Shown here one piece after another: positions 11,201-25,670 of a stretch of DNA of 64,000 bases (positions are counted from its first letter, which is position 1; the number at the start of each line of letters is the position of its first letter). The notes under the pieces were generated by a model. That model searched no databases, was not told the origin of the DNA, and was given only the letters and a program-made list of their open reading frames with translations. Origin of the DNA: Nautilus pompilius (Eukaryota > Mollusca > Cephalopoda > Nautilida > Nautilidae); the NCBI GenBank assembly GCA_018389105.1, contig JACATO010000624.1, positions 124,001 to 188,000 of the forward strand. The letters are read 5' to 3'. Made by a program: the position numbers and the translations under genes.

Positions 11201-14200
11201 CATCTACAGTTAACTGCTGGACATTTTCTTTTTTCTCTTCAATAATTTAACTATTTTCAAGTGAAGTTGTTCATCAGAAATCTACAAGATGGCAGCACAG
11301 AAATTCAAAAGCAATTTGTATTTTCAATAGCACCACTTAGTCGATACTTTTCTCCTGCTGCTAGTTACTTATTCAACCAGTTTAAAATGGTCATTGTTTA
11401 GGACTGAATAGTTAAAATATTTTAAATTGATAAGTTCTACATTTTGTATTAATTAAAATGCAGTCTGAGCTTCATTTTTCCCCACAATTATCAGATTGAT
11501 ATACACACAAAAGTTGACAAATGTAAGGGAGATAACTTTACTACATATGTACTACATGGCAAACGATTGTAGTGAAAGCCTTTGCTGATCCAGTATTTCA
11601 TACAAAAAATATTTAGAGATTTCCAAGATGGCTGCTAATGAACCTACCTGATTAAAACTGATTCAAATATCAGATAATTTTTAACAGTCAGGTTAATAAT
11701 CCAAATGAAATGCCCAGAAAATGAAAAGATAACTTCAATTTACAGTGCAGAAAGTCAAAAAGCTAAGAGTAAAATTACCACACTGTTGTCTCAAAGATAC
11801 CAACACTGATTCTCAATTGGTGATACCTACTGCTAGTAAGGTTTCCGTTGCCCTGGTGGTATCCATCTAGGTTTTTGTCAGATCAGGGTCTGCACAGCAT
11901 AACTATTAGTCTCACCAGCTATGAGGTGAAAGAAATCTTTTATTTGTCAACAGACAAAATCAAAGCTGACATCACATATATCAGTTGCAGTCCACCAGCA
12001 CATTGTTAGCCATCTGATCGGTCAAACTCTACTCAAGGACCTCGCTCTCCATACCCACCTCTCTATAAATGCTTGATCAACTAAATGAAAAATCTACAGT
12101 ATGAACACTCGAGACCTCATCACCAAAAGAAAAAGATTCAGCATTGAATTCCATCAGATAAATGTAGGTAGATAATGCATAGGGTAATCCAAGTTGATCA
12201 TCCAAGTAGTTTGAGTAGGAAGATTGCTCACAAGAAAACTGATAAATACCAAAAAGTGACAATGTGAACCTGCATCATCATCCTGCATATACTATCCACA
12301 GTACAGACAATCTGAACACTAAATGGGTCATCAAAGCTCAACTGTTTTGGCCAGTTTTTTTTTGTTCAGAATGCTTTGAAAGGGAAGAAAATACCAGATT
12401 CCTATTTTCTGGAGGTCTAACAAAATGTTTGAAAACTGGTTTCTCAAATGCTTTGCCAACCAAGTGAAGAGCTATCTCAGGAAGAATTTGGCATTTAAAA
12501 TGCTTCTCTTAGACAACACACCAGGACACCCAGTATCTCTTGTGAAAGGACATCCCAAATTGAAGTTTCCAGCTGCTAAGAAACTTCACTTCCACAGCCC
12601 ATGAATCAAGGAGTCATTGCAACTTTCAAATCTTATTATACTCAAAAGTTAGACATATCCTGGAGGCAATTGACACTAATCATTCCACAACTGTTGTTAG
12701 AATTCATATAACATTTGCACAGCCATTAATGTCAAAGGAATCATGATATGAAGTTAAAGAATCAACTTGAATGACTACTGGAAAAAATTTTGGCCAAAGT
12801 TGTACATAATTTCAAAGACTTACCCAGCATTCATAGCAAAGTCAACAAGATTCTCAAGTTTGCCATAAATGGTGGAGGGGAGGAATTCAAAGATCTATAA
12901 AAGAAAGTGGATGGAAGATTTGCTCAAGTACCACCAGGAACAATTGATTAATAAGGAACTTGTGAAACAATGGAAATAAAGGTGAGTGATGAAGAAAATA
13001 CAGAGCCTGAGAAACCATATTTAACAGTGAAAGCATTAGAGATATTAAGATGACAGAACTAAAAAAGGTAATGAAGTTGATCCATTCATGGAAAAGAGAA
13101 TGACTACAGTAGCTCCTTACACACAAATTTATACAGATTTAAAAACAAGACAGCTTCAACACAGCATTTGTGAAGCCAGTTTCTTTCTCCAACTAACACT
13201 TTCCTGTCCAACACCTGCTAGTAGTAAAAAAAAAAAAACAAACAAAAACTACGCGATCCTGTCTTGTGAGTGTGGGAACCAACCCTTTCCCCACCCCACC
13301 TCCATTACTTTATCGACTTGCCATTTATTGGTGTTTTCAATTTTCTGGAACACAAAGTCCCACAAATGGTGAGGTATTACTGTACTGTCATCAATTGCAA
13401 TTTTCTTAGGCATAAATGTATTTTCTTATTTAGGAAACATCTTACCTCTCTTACATATCTGTCCTTATCTTTGGCAGCTTGTTGTTCAAATGGTGATTTG
13501 TCTTCTGGGTTCATTTTCCTCCACTTGGCTGAACATTCTTTGGTGAATTCTGAAACCTTAAAGATCAAAACCAATATTAATAAGTTATCCCAAAATCATA
13601 TCCTTAGGAAAGTGAAGATTAGATCTTCCCCAAAACAGTACATCTTAGCAGCAGCCCCAACTAAATAAGAGAGATGCCATCCAAAACATTTACACTACTG
13701 CATAGTTTGAAGAGCAATAAATTAAACTAATATAGATTTTCAGTTCCTTCAGCAGGGAAAGTTCTTTAGATATTCCAAAACAATTTACACATCTGGGTGA
13801 TGAAGTTAGAGAAGCGATTTAAATAGCCAGAAAGCAGCATAATGTGGACAAGCATCCTCCTGCATGTACTATCTATAGTATAGACAGAAGTGATCATTAA
13901 ATGATTTGCCAGCCCAACTGTCTTTGGCAGATGCACCCCAGCCAGATTTTTGGTAGTGCTAAATGAGAAAAGACTAAGAATATAAAGCAACGTAAAAACA
14001 ATTAAAACTCAACTGGATTCAAATAATGGTTTGCATGATACACAACAAAAAGCTTCAAAGCGGTGTAAACACAATTTACCGAGATCTCAAAACAACTTTT
14101 TTAAAAAATGATCTGCAGCCTACTTTAGAAATCGTTTGACCATTACGATTAGCAGTTTGCCTGCAATAAGCCATAAAATAAAAGTAAGCTGATGTGGCTC

Positions 14201-17200
14201 GCTTTGGTCGATTTACATCCTTTCTTCTCTTTTTCCCTTTCTTCGTAGACTCTTCTAATTTAGGGCGACCTACAAAATAAAAGTAATCACATTATTTCTT
14301 TAAAAAAACAATAACCACAATGTCGAAAACTTCTAACCATAAATACCAACAACAAAATGCATACAGATCACTACTACTTTTTAACATAACTTAGTAATTT
14401 TCAATGAACAGATGTAGGAAGGTTTGAAGATAAGCAAAAAAGCTATTGGTGTGCTACTTACAAAATTGAGCAATTTTGAGAGAAAAAAATCCAAAATTTA
14501 AGGTGGTGGAAAATGCTTGAAGTGTCTAGTTTCAAAAACATTGACACTAAAATCGCATTACATAAGACCAACCATAGAATCAATGACATTCCATACCTTA
14601 TTTGCATTTTAATAGTACAACTGACTTTAGAGAAATATGAAGTATAGAAATGTTTTGTGATAAATATTTTTTTCATAACTAAGGAATATTGGATATAATA
14701 AAACCTGAAATAGAATTAGCACAAAAATCAGAAGTAGCAATCTTCATAATTAATCCTTTGCCATTTAAGATGGCAAAAAAAAAAAAAAGAAAATAATAAT
14801 CAACCATTCATACTACAGATGATGCTGGTCCACATTATTCCAGCTATTTGTACTGCTTAGTTTTTCCCCGCAAGTGCCTTTACTAGTAAAGCTACTTGTG
14901 ATCAACTTTGATTACCTAATGCATTATTAACCATGTGATGGAATCCAACACTGACTCCTTACTGGTGTTGTCATGAGTGTTCATACCTTGGATCTCTTAT
15001 CATTTAAGTGGTTAGACAGAAATAAAGACATCAGATGTAGAGTGAATGAGGCCATGTCACTAAGTGGAGCAAGCCATTTGTAGCCAATGAAGTTGCCAGC
15101 CCAATGGATTTCTTCTTCCACCATGTGGCTGAGGAAACCAACCACTATACCCAGACAAATGCCATCACCAGCAAGACAAAAGCTTTCTTAGCAGTAAATA
15201 TCACTATGGTTTTCCATTGAGCAATACATTGAGAATTATGAGTCAGGACAATACACAACATCAAAAGTAACTGAAGAAATTGAATTAGTAGCATCTGACA
15301 AGTCATGATTTTACTTTACTTTCTGCACTATAAATTAAATTTTTCCTTTTCATTTAGATCAGCCTCTCAAAGTGCGCCATATAGCCCCTTAGCAAACTGC
15401 AGGGGCCATAGCCACACAAGCAATCATGCAATAAGCGACAACCTTCCCAGACCTTGAATAGACAGACTATGGCACATATGCATAAGGTATATCAAAATTT
15501 GGTGGGCCCGGCCCCAATTACACCTCATATCACATCTTTTATTTTTTTCTTATTTAGACTTGAGCTACTTTAAGAGGGGGGGGAGGGTTTGAGAAACCCT
15601 GATTTAGATTACTAAACTGTTAAGTCATCTGTGCTGTTCAAATCATACCAAGACTACTCGATTTTAGTTAAATAGGTGCAAGTGCCTGGCCACTGAATTA
15701 AACATTTTTAACCACTATTTCATTTCACTATGGCTATGGGTTCATTTTGTTTCAATATGAAAACAAATTACATTTATACTATTGATTCCAGACATTTTAA
15801 AATAAAATCTACCCAATTAGCTAGTAAAAATTAATGCAAAATTAACATTGTTTTGAATACTATCAGACTGAAATGTATCTAAACTTGCTGGTTTTCAAAA
15901 TTTGTTAATATACTAAGACAGCCAAGGAGGGAAGGTTGTAGAGACAAGAAAAGCTAAATTTAGAATAGTTATTTTGGAGACAAACAGCAATGGTGTTTTA
16001 GAACCATCCATTTAAAAAAAAAAATCAAAATCATCTCTGGTTAACAGTAGTATTCAACCTATCTTTTGGGGGAATGGAACAGTAGACAGAGGCAAGATTA
16101 ATGTTAGTATAGATCACAAAATTCACATCCATCTGACACTAATTTTGATAATATTTGGTGGGCTTCAATGTCTTGAGAAAATCCACTATTTTTCCCAACG
16201 TTAAGAATGCCATGAAGTACTAATTTTCAATTATGACATTTTTCAATAGCCAACAAGTGTTATCATAATTAAAGTGATCTTGATGTTATTTCAAGTTGCA
16301 AAGACTTTTTCTTCTTCTTTCAAAACTTTAAAATGGCATCAACTGTTCTAATATCAGACATATCCCCAGCTGTCATGCTCCAAGTAGTAATGTTGTGTCT
16401 ATGAAGACTGCAAATGTAGACACTATTTTAAACATTTTGCTTACCTTTTTTCACATTTGCCCAATCAGACATAAGATGAAATTTTTTTTTTTTCCAAATC
16501 AGTCAATAGAAGAAAAAAAAAAAAAATTGAAATTGGTACAGCAGTAATCCTTTAGGCTTTGGTATAATGTTTAAGCATATTTGATGAATAGGTACATCAT
16601 TTAAGCTAAAGCACTGATTTATGCTAATCTGTTAGACTACAGAATTATTATTTAAAAGTTTTAATGTTTGGCTGCGTAAAATAGAACATGGAAAAAGTCA
16701 GTGCAAATCAGAGTAGTTGAGCACACTGATATTCAAATAGAGTCCATTCCAAGCAATCAGCTTGTTCTTAAAGATGTCTTAACAATACTAGAATTCAGAC
16801 CAAACCCTGCATTCTGTTGATAAATCTTCTAACACTTCAAACTTGATTGAGATTTTTCTGAAGAAAAAAAATTCAGTTATCTAATTCCTCTAGTACTAAA
16901 GAAAAGTTATTTTTAGTTAAAAAACAAAGAAAACTGAAAATGGTATACCATTGTAGGTTCTGAAAGACCTGGGTGCAACTCTTAAAAAGCATTTAAACGT
17001 TTTGATTCAAGAAAGGAAACTTGAAAATATTTTAATTAGAGCACAAGAATATTGTAGCCAACTCCATGCAAGCAGACATAAACAAACTAACAAAAAAAAA
17101 AAAACCTTTATGTTTTTCTTTTTTAAATTTGATTTTACCGCTATATTTAATATACTGCTCATGCAAGATTAGTTCTGGACTAATGTTCCCAATTAATGTT

Positions 17201-20200
17201 TTCTTTTATCCTGTTAGATTTTGCACCAATTGCATTTTTATAAATAACTGAAAACTTCCACTAGGTGTCAATAAGATATTCAAACATGAGTCAGCCTCTA
17301 TTTCTATTAAATTTATACCATCAATGATTTAGTCTTATAGTCCTGGTTAGCATCTAATAAGTTTACAAAATTCTAAAAAATTGTGAAGTTGAGTGATTCA
17401 CAGCTAGAAATCCAAGCTATTACCAAAATACAAGCATTAGTCAAATTGCCAAGAGTCTAATGATTGGGATAGAACCCACTGAATGTCACCAAGCCAGATA
17501 TACTGTACAGTGTAAGCAATTACTTTTAAAAAGCACTCAATAGCTTGTTAAGTTTAAAATGGGCAAAAGGAAGTCAGCAAATAAACTTTCCACACAGGGA
17601 AGCCGGAATTACAAGGTAAAGCACTAGTTCAGCGACTAAAGAAATGACTTCCAATAATTTGTCAGAGCACCAGTCCAAATGGTGTAAACAAATTAAGAGC
17701 ACATTATCCAATAGCATCAAATACATACCATTAGAGGTACCTCAACATCAGAAATTATTGGAAGCTCTGTCTATAATATATTTGGTATGCAATAACTTAA
17801 TTACATTTAAAGAATAACACTATTAAACACTTTTGCTTCCAGCAAAGTTCACTAATAATGATGAAAAGTATGAAGAAAAATAGCAAATCAAACAAACTAT
17901 ACTATACAACCGTTACTTTACAACACTAAATTAAATGATCAATTACTTGAAAATCTAATTTGTGCCATGCCTCTCAGAATTTGCTTTTAAAATACTTGAC
18001 TATACCAAGGGGAAATAATTTTTTTAAAAATACAGTATGCAATGAAGCTAGTTTGTGGTGCAGTAGAATTATGTCCTTTTAAAAGAAATGAAAGTTAAAT
18101 GTATACATAAAAAACAAAGCTAATTACTTGTAAATATTAACTAAAACAAAGAATTCCTATCATAAAAATATGAGAATCATAGGTTTGCACATTTACATTT
18201 ATTCTGTAATGCACATACAATAACTGTCTGAAAAATTCATTTTCAGCACAAGTACCTCTTGCAACATGTAGATGTCTAGGCATGGAATCTATCACTATCA
18301 ATGGTTACCTGGTCCAGGTTTTTCAACAAAGTTTGCAGGTATTTCTTCAACTGTTGCTTTGAGGTTAGTCTTGGTCAGTTGTCCATCAAGTTGCTCCCCT
18401 AAGTGCCTAATAGGGTTAATATCCAGGCTCTGTGAGGCACCAGAGAAGCAACTGCAATCCATTTCACATCTTCCAAGCTGTAGTGGTTTTGGATGCATGT
18501 CATGTTGCTCCAGCTTCCTGCAGGATATGGTGATTAGTAGAGATCTCTTGATCAAATACAGACAGTAAAGTATTTCAAAACGATGGATATTTAACCAGCA
18601 GAATATAGCATTCATCAATGAATGTCCTCAAGGTCTATGTTACCACCATACCAAATGCCCTCCCACAAATGCTCCAAATCAACCATGCTCGATTGTTGGA
18701 TGTAAACACATGGTAAAAAAAAAAAAATGTAAAAACCCCCCAACCATTCTCCAGACCAATGTGCATCCAGAAGATGCAAAATGGCAAACATCTGACTCAT
18801 CTCTAAAGACTACAGACCATCAATAAGCATGTTACACCAAGCAAGGTATTGATGACACCTGACACCAATAGCTTGTTGTGGAGTGATAGTTTGCAGTCAA
18901 AAATTTGGCAAATAGCTCATTCTGTATATAGAGTAAGTATCAAGAAATGTAGGATGTTGGTACAATGGCTACACTTTCCTCCCTTAGACAAATTATTTGA
19001 CACATAGCAGCTATGTATAGGCACCAATAGAAGAGTGGCATTCACGATATATGTAGAAATCTGCATTGTAACTTTTCCATAAACTTAATTTCAAAATGCA
19101 GATTATCATGCATGATGAATGAAAATAAAATAAAATGAAATAGAACACTGCAAACATGTTCTAATGGTATTTAATTTTAAGAAACCTATAAGATATCTTT
19201 CATTATTATAGTGCTACTTGCAATTCCAACTATATTAAATAATACTTCATCTACAAACACTGTTCATCAGTAGGATGCACTGACGACTACTCATAACCAA
19301 ATAATAACTGAAGATTTCCATTGTTTGAATAAATCTTTAATGCTTGAGAAAGTTTCTAAAATGTTGCTTCCATCTTTGTTTACACTACTAAGATGTGTCA
19401 ATATTTTGTTATTAAATGTTTGAAAAGTGTTAGAAAAATATACAAAGTTTTACACAAAAGGGATATAGCTCCTATTATTGTATTTTTGAAAATGCTTTAA
19501 ACAATACATTTTACATCAATGCATTTTAACCCTTTCCTGTTCAGAAAATGAAATATTTAATATACAAACATTCAAAATGTTCAGAAAACAAAAGGAAAAA
19601 TTCAATTTTTATTGCAGAAAGTAAAAATTTATGGTAAAACCATCAAACTATTATCACAGAAGTGCCACATCTCTCACCCTGACTAAAATAAACCTCAATA
19701 GATGGTAGAATTATAGTTACATTTACCAATACAGACAATTCACCGTTGGGCTCCACCACGAATTAAATAGGATAGATGATACTAGTGTGAACCACATGCA
19801 TTTTTCACCAGCAAAATCACTTTCACAGAAAAACTAAGCAATTGCAGAAAAGACTGAAGTGGTCATTAATGACTTGTCAGTGCCCCCACTATTTTTCAGT
19901 GATATGTCCAGACAGTTTTGGCCAACTTGAACAGGAAAGGATTTAAGATTGTGAAAAGAATTTAAACAAACTTGGCAAAATTATTCCTTAACTGTAATAT
20001 TAACCATTGCATATGTAAAACTTAAGAATCAATCTAATAATATCGATATTTACTATAATTGTCTTTTATTCATTTTAATTACAACATTAGTTTTAGCAGG
20101 TTGTTGAAAACTGAACTTAAATTGGTGTAACACCACTAGTCTTAAAACAAAGTTTTAAACTTTAGAGCCATTTTTGTTATATCCATAAAATAAAAGGGAA

Positions 20201-23200
20201 AATGTATAGAGCAAAAAGTCAAAAACAAAATTACACTTCTAGGAAGTGGTCAGTCACTATTGCAGTCATTGTCCGTTCACATGTTCATTAAAACATCTTG
20301 CTCTGCATAGGGGAATAATGCAGAGCTGGTCTCAACTCTGACTTGAATGGGGTTTTGCAATCATTCCTGGAACACAGCACAGCACACATTTTTTCCCTCT
20401 CTTATCCATGCCAGGATGTGGTCCTGGTCCACAAGGTGCAGCTATCTATCACTTCTCTTTGTTGTCTTCTGCCTTGGAGTAGAAACCATGCCTCAAACCC
20501 CCTACATCCAGCCAAAAGTCTTTGTGGATGTAGCTTATGTTGCCCATCACTTCATTCAGAATACAATATAGAAGTATTAGGTCTGGTTGTATTAACACAA
20601 GCTATGCCAAGTGCTTCCTATACTTCATATCCTTCCTCCCAACCAATGTACTGCTTGTTCAGTTTCACAGGCAGCACTTCAATCAGTGTAGGAGTACCAC
20701 CTTTGGACTGCAACTTCCCACATATTGTACTACTTGATGGCAAGATAACCCATCTGCCACATCTTGCTAACCCAGTGCTGCAACTGGTGTTTGTTAAAGT
20801 TGGCAGGCAATCCTCTCCTGTTCTTGCAAACGGCAAAGCGGTCACGAAGCCCCTTGTCCTTCAATTTTTCCAACAATTTCAAATAGCTATAGTTGTCAAA
20901 GAAGAATTGCTTTCCCCTGCAGGTATTTTGAGAAGTCTTTTCACAACATACACACCTAATCCTTGCTAAAGATGACACATTTTGCCTATGCTTATCTCCT
21001 TGTGTGACTGGTACTTAGTCAAAAGGTTCCTGGTGGCCACATCAAAAACCAGACTGGATATGTGGTCCCAGTCAGGGTCATTAAAGGCAGACAGACAGGG
21101 ATCCTTATACTGATTCAATTTCTTTAATCTTGTCACTTATTAATTTCGACACTAAATCTGTCATCCTCACTTCAATAATCTTCAATGGATGGCATAGAAT
21201 GGAGACCCATAGTTATGCTCACTTCTACAAAAGCTTTCATCTCCCACCTGGTGGTGTTCATTCAGATGATGTCAGCATTGCCTGCTTGGTACCAGCTCAG
21301 AAATCCACTGGCCCACTATCAATTTTTCAGCCAATAAACTGTAAAACACTGGCACAGAGTTTGAGTCATCTGTGGCCAATCAACTTTATAACCCCGTTTT
21401 CCTTGTCATTGCATTTTCCTTGTCATTGCCATCGCTCTTTGACCAGCTAAATGATGAGATCCAAGGTATAAAGACTCAAGACCTACACACGACTAAGAGG
21501 AAAAGATTCAGTGTTGGATTCTACCACATAAAAAGTAAAAGCTATTGGGTAGCACACGTTTCATGCTAGTAATCACACTTTTGCATGCGCACAGCGCGCG
21601 CACACACACACACAAAAAAAGCTAGAGAAAGTGATGTGGACCAGCATTCTTCTATACATGCTATAAAGTATAGATGAAATGATCGTTAAATGATTTGTCA
21701 GTGTCAAACTGTCTGTCTTTGGCTGGTGCATTCCCAGACAGTTTCGGTAGCCTCAAACAGGAATGGATTACTACATTAAATTAAATGGCAGCAAATAACG
21801 AAATAATTCTGAACAAGCAGTGAACAGAACTATGGATAAAAAATTTTTTTAAAAAAGCAAAATATCCCCAAAAAATATCAGAGTCAAGGGTATCCAACCT
21901 ATGATACACAAATACACTTAAAACATAAAATTAATCATAATTAAAATTTGTTGGCATTCAACGACATCGTATTTCACATTTACTTATTTTATGCACTATT
22001 TTACATGCATAATCTTAAGTTTCTTATAGCTCAAAGGCCCAACCAAGCCACCTTCCACCAATTTCTTGAGTGACCTAGAATATCCACCATGGTGCTAGTA
22101 AACAATCTTTAAAACAAAAACAATTCCTGTTGCAAGTAAGTGCAATGCTATATAATAGAAGTCATTTAAACTAATAAAAATGTTCTAGTATGTGAAATGA
22201 TGAAATAAATTCTATATTTAGGAAAACAGTAAAAGGAAGAGAAGTAATTAAATTAAGTTAAAAACACAAACCCATATATCTTTAATAAGACATTCACTTT
22301 CAGAATCTACTACTTGTGGGGCAAAGATCTCTCTTGTCCTAGTCATTTCCCCCATGCACAATAAAGAGAAAGATATGACACCTCCAAAAATATTTAGGCT
22401 GGTTTGTTCATTAAATTTTATTATTGTAACAAAGCAGCAAAAATTGTTTTACAAATATTGCACATATTCCTTTAAAATTTGCAAGTCAGATTGATTGGAA
22501 GTATTATATACACTAAACACTGTAATCAATCAAGATGTCTGTCAGTGTTAATTAGAACACATTTGAAAACAAAAAATCAGCATGGATTATAGCAGATCCT
22601 TTTTTAGTATACTTATTAAATTTTTTTTTAAAATTATAGTTCATATTCTACAAATTTTATTCCAAAAATATAATTTTAATGAAACTTGTTATAGCACAAT
22701 AACTGCTAATGTTGTGGATATTATTTATACCAGTGGGTCACGACCCTTGCGGAACCCTGGAAGTTTCAATTTTTGTCGTATGACTGAGTCAAGAAACTGT
22801 TCATGAGTATGTATTTCTTTTGTTTATATGTACCGTATTTGCCGGCTTATAAAACGCGCTTTTTCCCCAGAAAAAAGTATACGAAAATTACACTGCGTAC
22901 AATACGTCGGTATCACCGATGGGAGGCCGAGCACTGAAGGTGTAAGGCTTGTCTCCCATGGCAGGCACTCCCGGTTGCATCACAGACCTCTGCAGCGACA
23001 CACTTGCATCACCACTGCCCCGCCCCGCCCCACCTGGCTTCCTGTCACTTTGCCACCCCCGTAGAAACACAGACAATACACGCTGGCAACGAAGGCCAGA
23101 ACTCTGTTACCACAGGACTGATGCAATCGAGCCGCAATCCCATTGGCTAACGCCATTGGGACCTGCAACTAAAAGACTTGGACCATGACGTCTGGGGCAG

Positions 23201-25633
23201 AGCACGCTACAAGGACTGGACTGTGACTTCTGGCCGCTCGATTTCAGGCAAACTTGAGCACCAACATGACACACCACACAACTGTTCTGATGCCCAGATG
23301 CTGTTCCCCGTAAAATCACTAAAATAATTTTCAATAAGTGTATGATGAAATGTACTAAAATTCTTTTTTCTGATATAATATACAACATACTGTTTCTGTT
23401 GCTTTTTAGTTCGGGGAACATTTACACTGATTTTTCTCCATGTGTAAAATGTTTTTTTCTGAAGAATTTCTCTCAAAAACTGCCAATATATTCAAATAAA
23501 ACTAGTGTGATTTTTTTGCTAAATTTATTTTTTGATTTTTTTTCAATTATGGAAGTGTAGCAGGGGATCGCAGGTCTTGAGTATCAGAAAGGTCCACTAG
23601 TCCAAAAAGGTTGGAAACCACTGATTTATACCATTAGAACATTCATAACTTTGTACATTTTATATAAAACTGGAATAATGATAGTACTCTGACTAGATGC
23701 AAGATATAACAAATACATGAAAGGTCATTTGGAGAGAAAATTCTTAAAATTTCACATTAACCATATACACTTGGACATTCAGGCTGACAAATGCTACTAT
23801 TCTTAATGTTTACTACCTGGACAGCAGATCAACATTAATCCATTTACTTTACTTGGAGCCAGTTTTAGTTCAAATCATCTTGGGTTTTGGCGTACTACAC
23901 AGTGGTGGTTTGTTTCTTCCACTTCTGCATTAGCTCATTTCATTCAACTTTCTTTCAAGCACTCCAGTTTTGGGGATTCTCACCTTTTATGGTATTTGGC
24001 CCATTTACCGAAGGCCAAGGAAACCCCCCCCAACCCAATTTCCACATGGTTAAAAATATTGTTATGCTCATACAGCTTAATATCCACATTCAAAAGAATC
24101 TACGAACTAGGAAATTATTTGTTCTCAATGTGCATTGTCAAAATGAAAGACCAAAGTAACATGCTAAGTAAACTAAACAGATTCATTATTTTAAATACAT
24201 TAGCTTTCTTCTAAACATTAAAGTCTTTCCTTAGTTTGGATTCTTTTCACAGATTTGAAAACAGAAAATACCAAAGTGAAATATCAGATGCATTTTTATT
24301 AGTTTATTATCAAAGAAATTAGCTAAGGATATTTTAACTGGCAATCATTATGAAACTGCTTAAAAATTAAGATTTGACCAGGGCTTCATTCAAACTCTTG
24401 AGATATTCATCAGTCAAAGAAAGATCTATGCTAAAAGCATTAATTTCTGCCCTTATAAACAAGATCCTAAAACAAAACAAAAGCAAGATTCTCATGGCTG
24501 GTAACAACTTAGCTTTAAAAACTAAATGCTTCTACACTATTAATCTTTCTAATATTTATCTACAAACTATACTATTTTAAAATTTGACAAAAATAGAAAA
24601 AAATCCTAAAAGGCAACATAATAATAATCATCATCATCAATTAAAATTTATAACAATTAAGATAGCTAAGTTCCACACTTTTCCAAGTTACTAGTTCTCA
24701 ACTAAAAAAAAAAAAAAAACATTGTATACAAGTAAAAATTTCAAACCAATCTATTTAAGAAGCTGATTTTTTTGTTTTCAACTTCAAACTATGCATTTTA
24801 AGATACCTAAGCAGAATTTCCAAGCTTTTACAACAGCCTATAGTTTTCAGTAAATGGGGGGAAGAGAAATTTGTTGCCTCTTGTACTAACAAAGGAACAT
24901 TAAGAATAAACAATATGTAGTAATATCACTGTTTCCCTAAAATAAGGAAATAGAGTTATAAGAATCTAAATAAGCCCCAACCCTAAATTTCTGATGTTTC
25001 CTTCACCAAATAATCTGTATACAAGATCTTCACACAAATAGATTTCAACTGTAAAGATATCTGTTAGCATTTCGATATTAGCATAAACGTTAACAAGCAC
25101 TAGTAGACTAAATTAAAACAGTGTCTTATAAACTATTCCTGGTTGCAGGTTCTGTGCTTTTATCCATCTCAACTGTAGCAGCACAAAAGGACATCATCTG
25201 ACTGCACACTATAGTTGACAAACAATTTTAATGCATTTTTCTAATACGTTTTCAGATAATATTTAATCACAAGCTTCTAGTTAAATATTTTCAACAAATA
25301 TGCAAATTATATTAAGCATTTAAAAGCAAATCTAAGCTGGTATCAGTAAAGTAATAAATAAAAACCAAATTCAAATTTAATAAATTTGAAAATATACTAA
25401 AACAATTTCATAATCTACTACTTCACAATTTTATGGTTTAAGCAATTTTTTTTTTAAATTATAATTAACTCCAGAAAAATTATCTTAATTAAAATAAAAA
25501 TTACCTGTTGTTGTTGTTTTTTTTTTTTTTTTAAAAAAACAACGCGAATCAACAAGAAAAATTTATTCTGGAACGAGAATAATTTCCATAGATTTTTGTG
25601 TTTAAAAAATAATTTTAAACGAGTAAAAATAAA

Positions 25634-25670
<37 letters not shown>

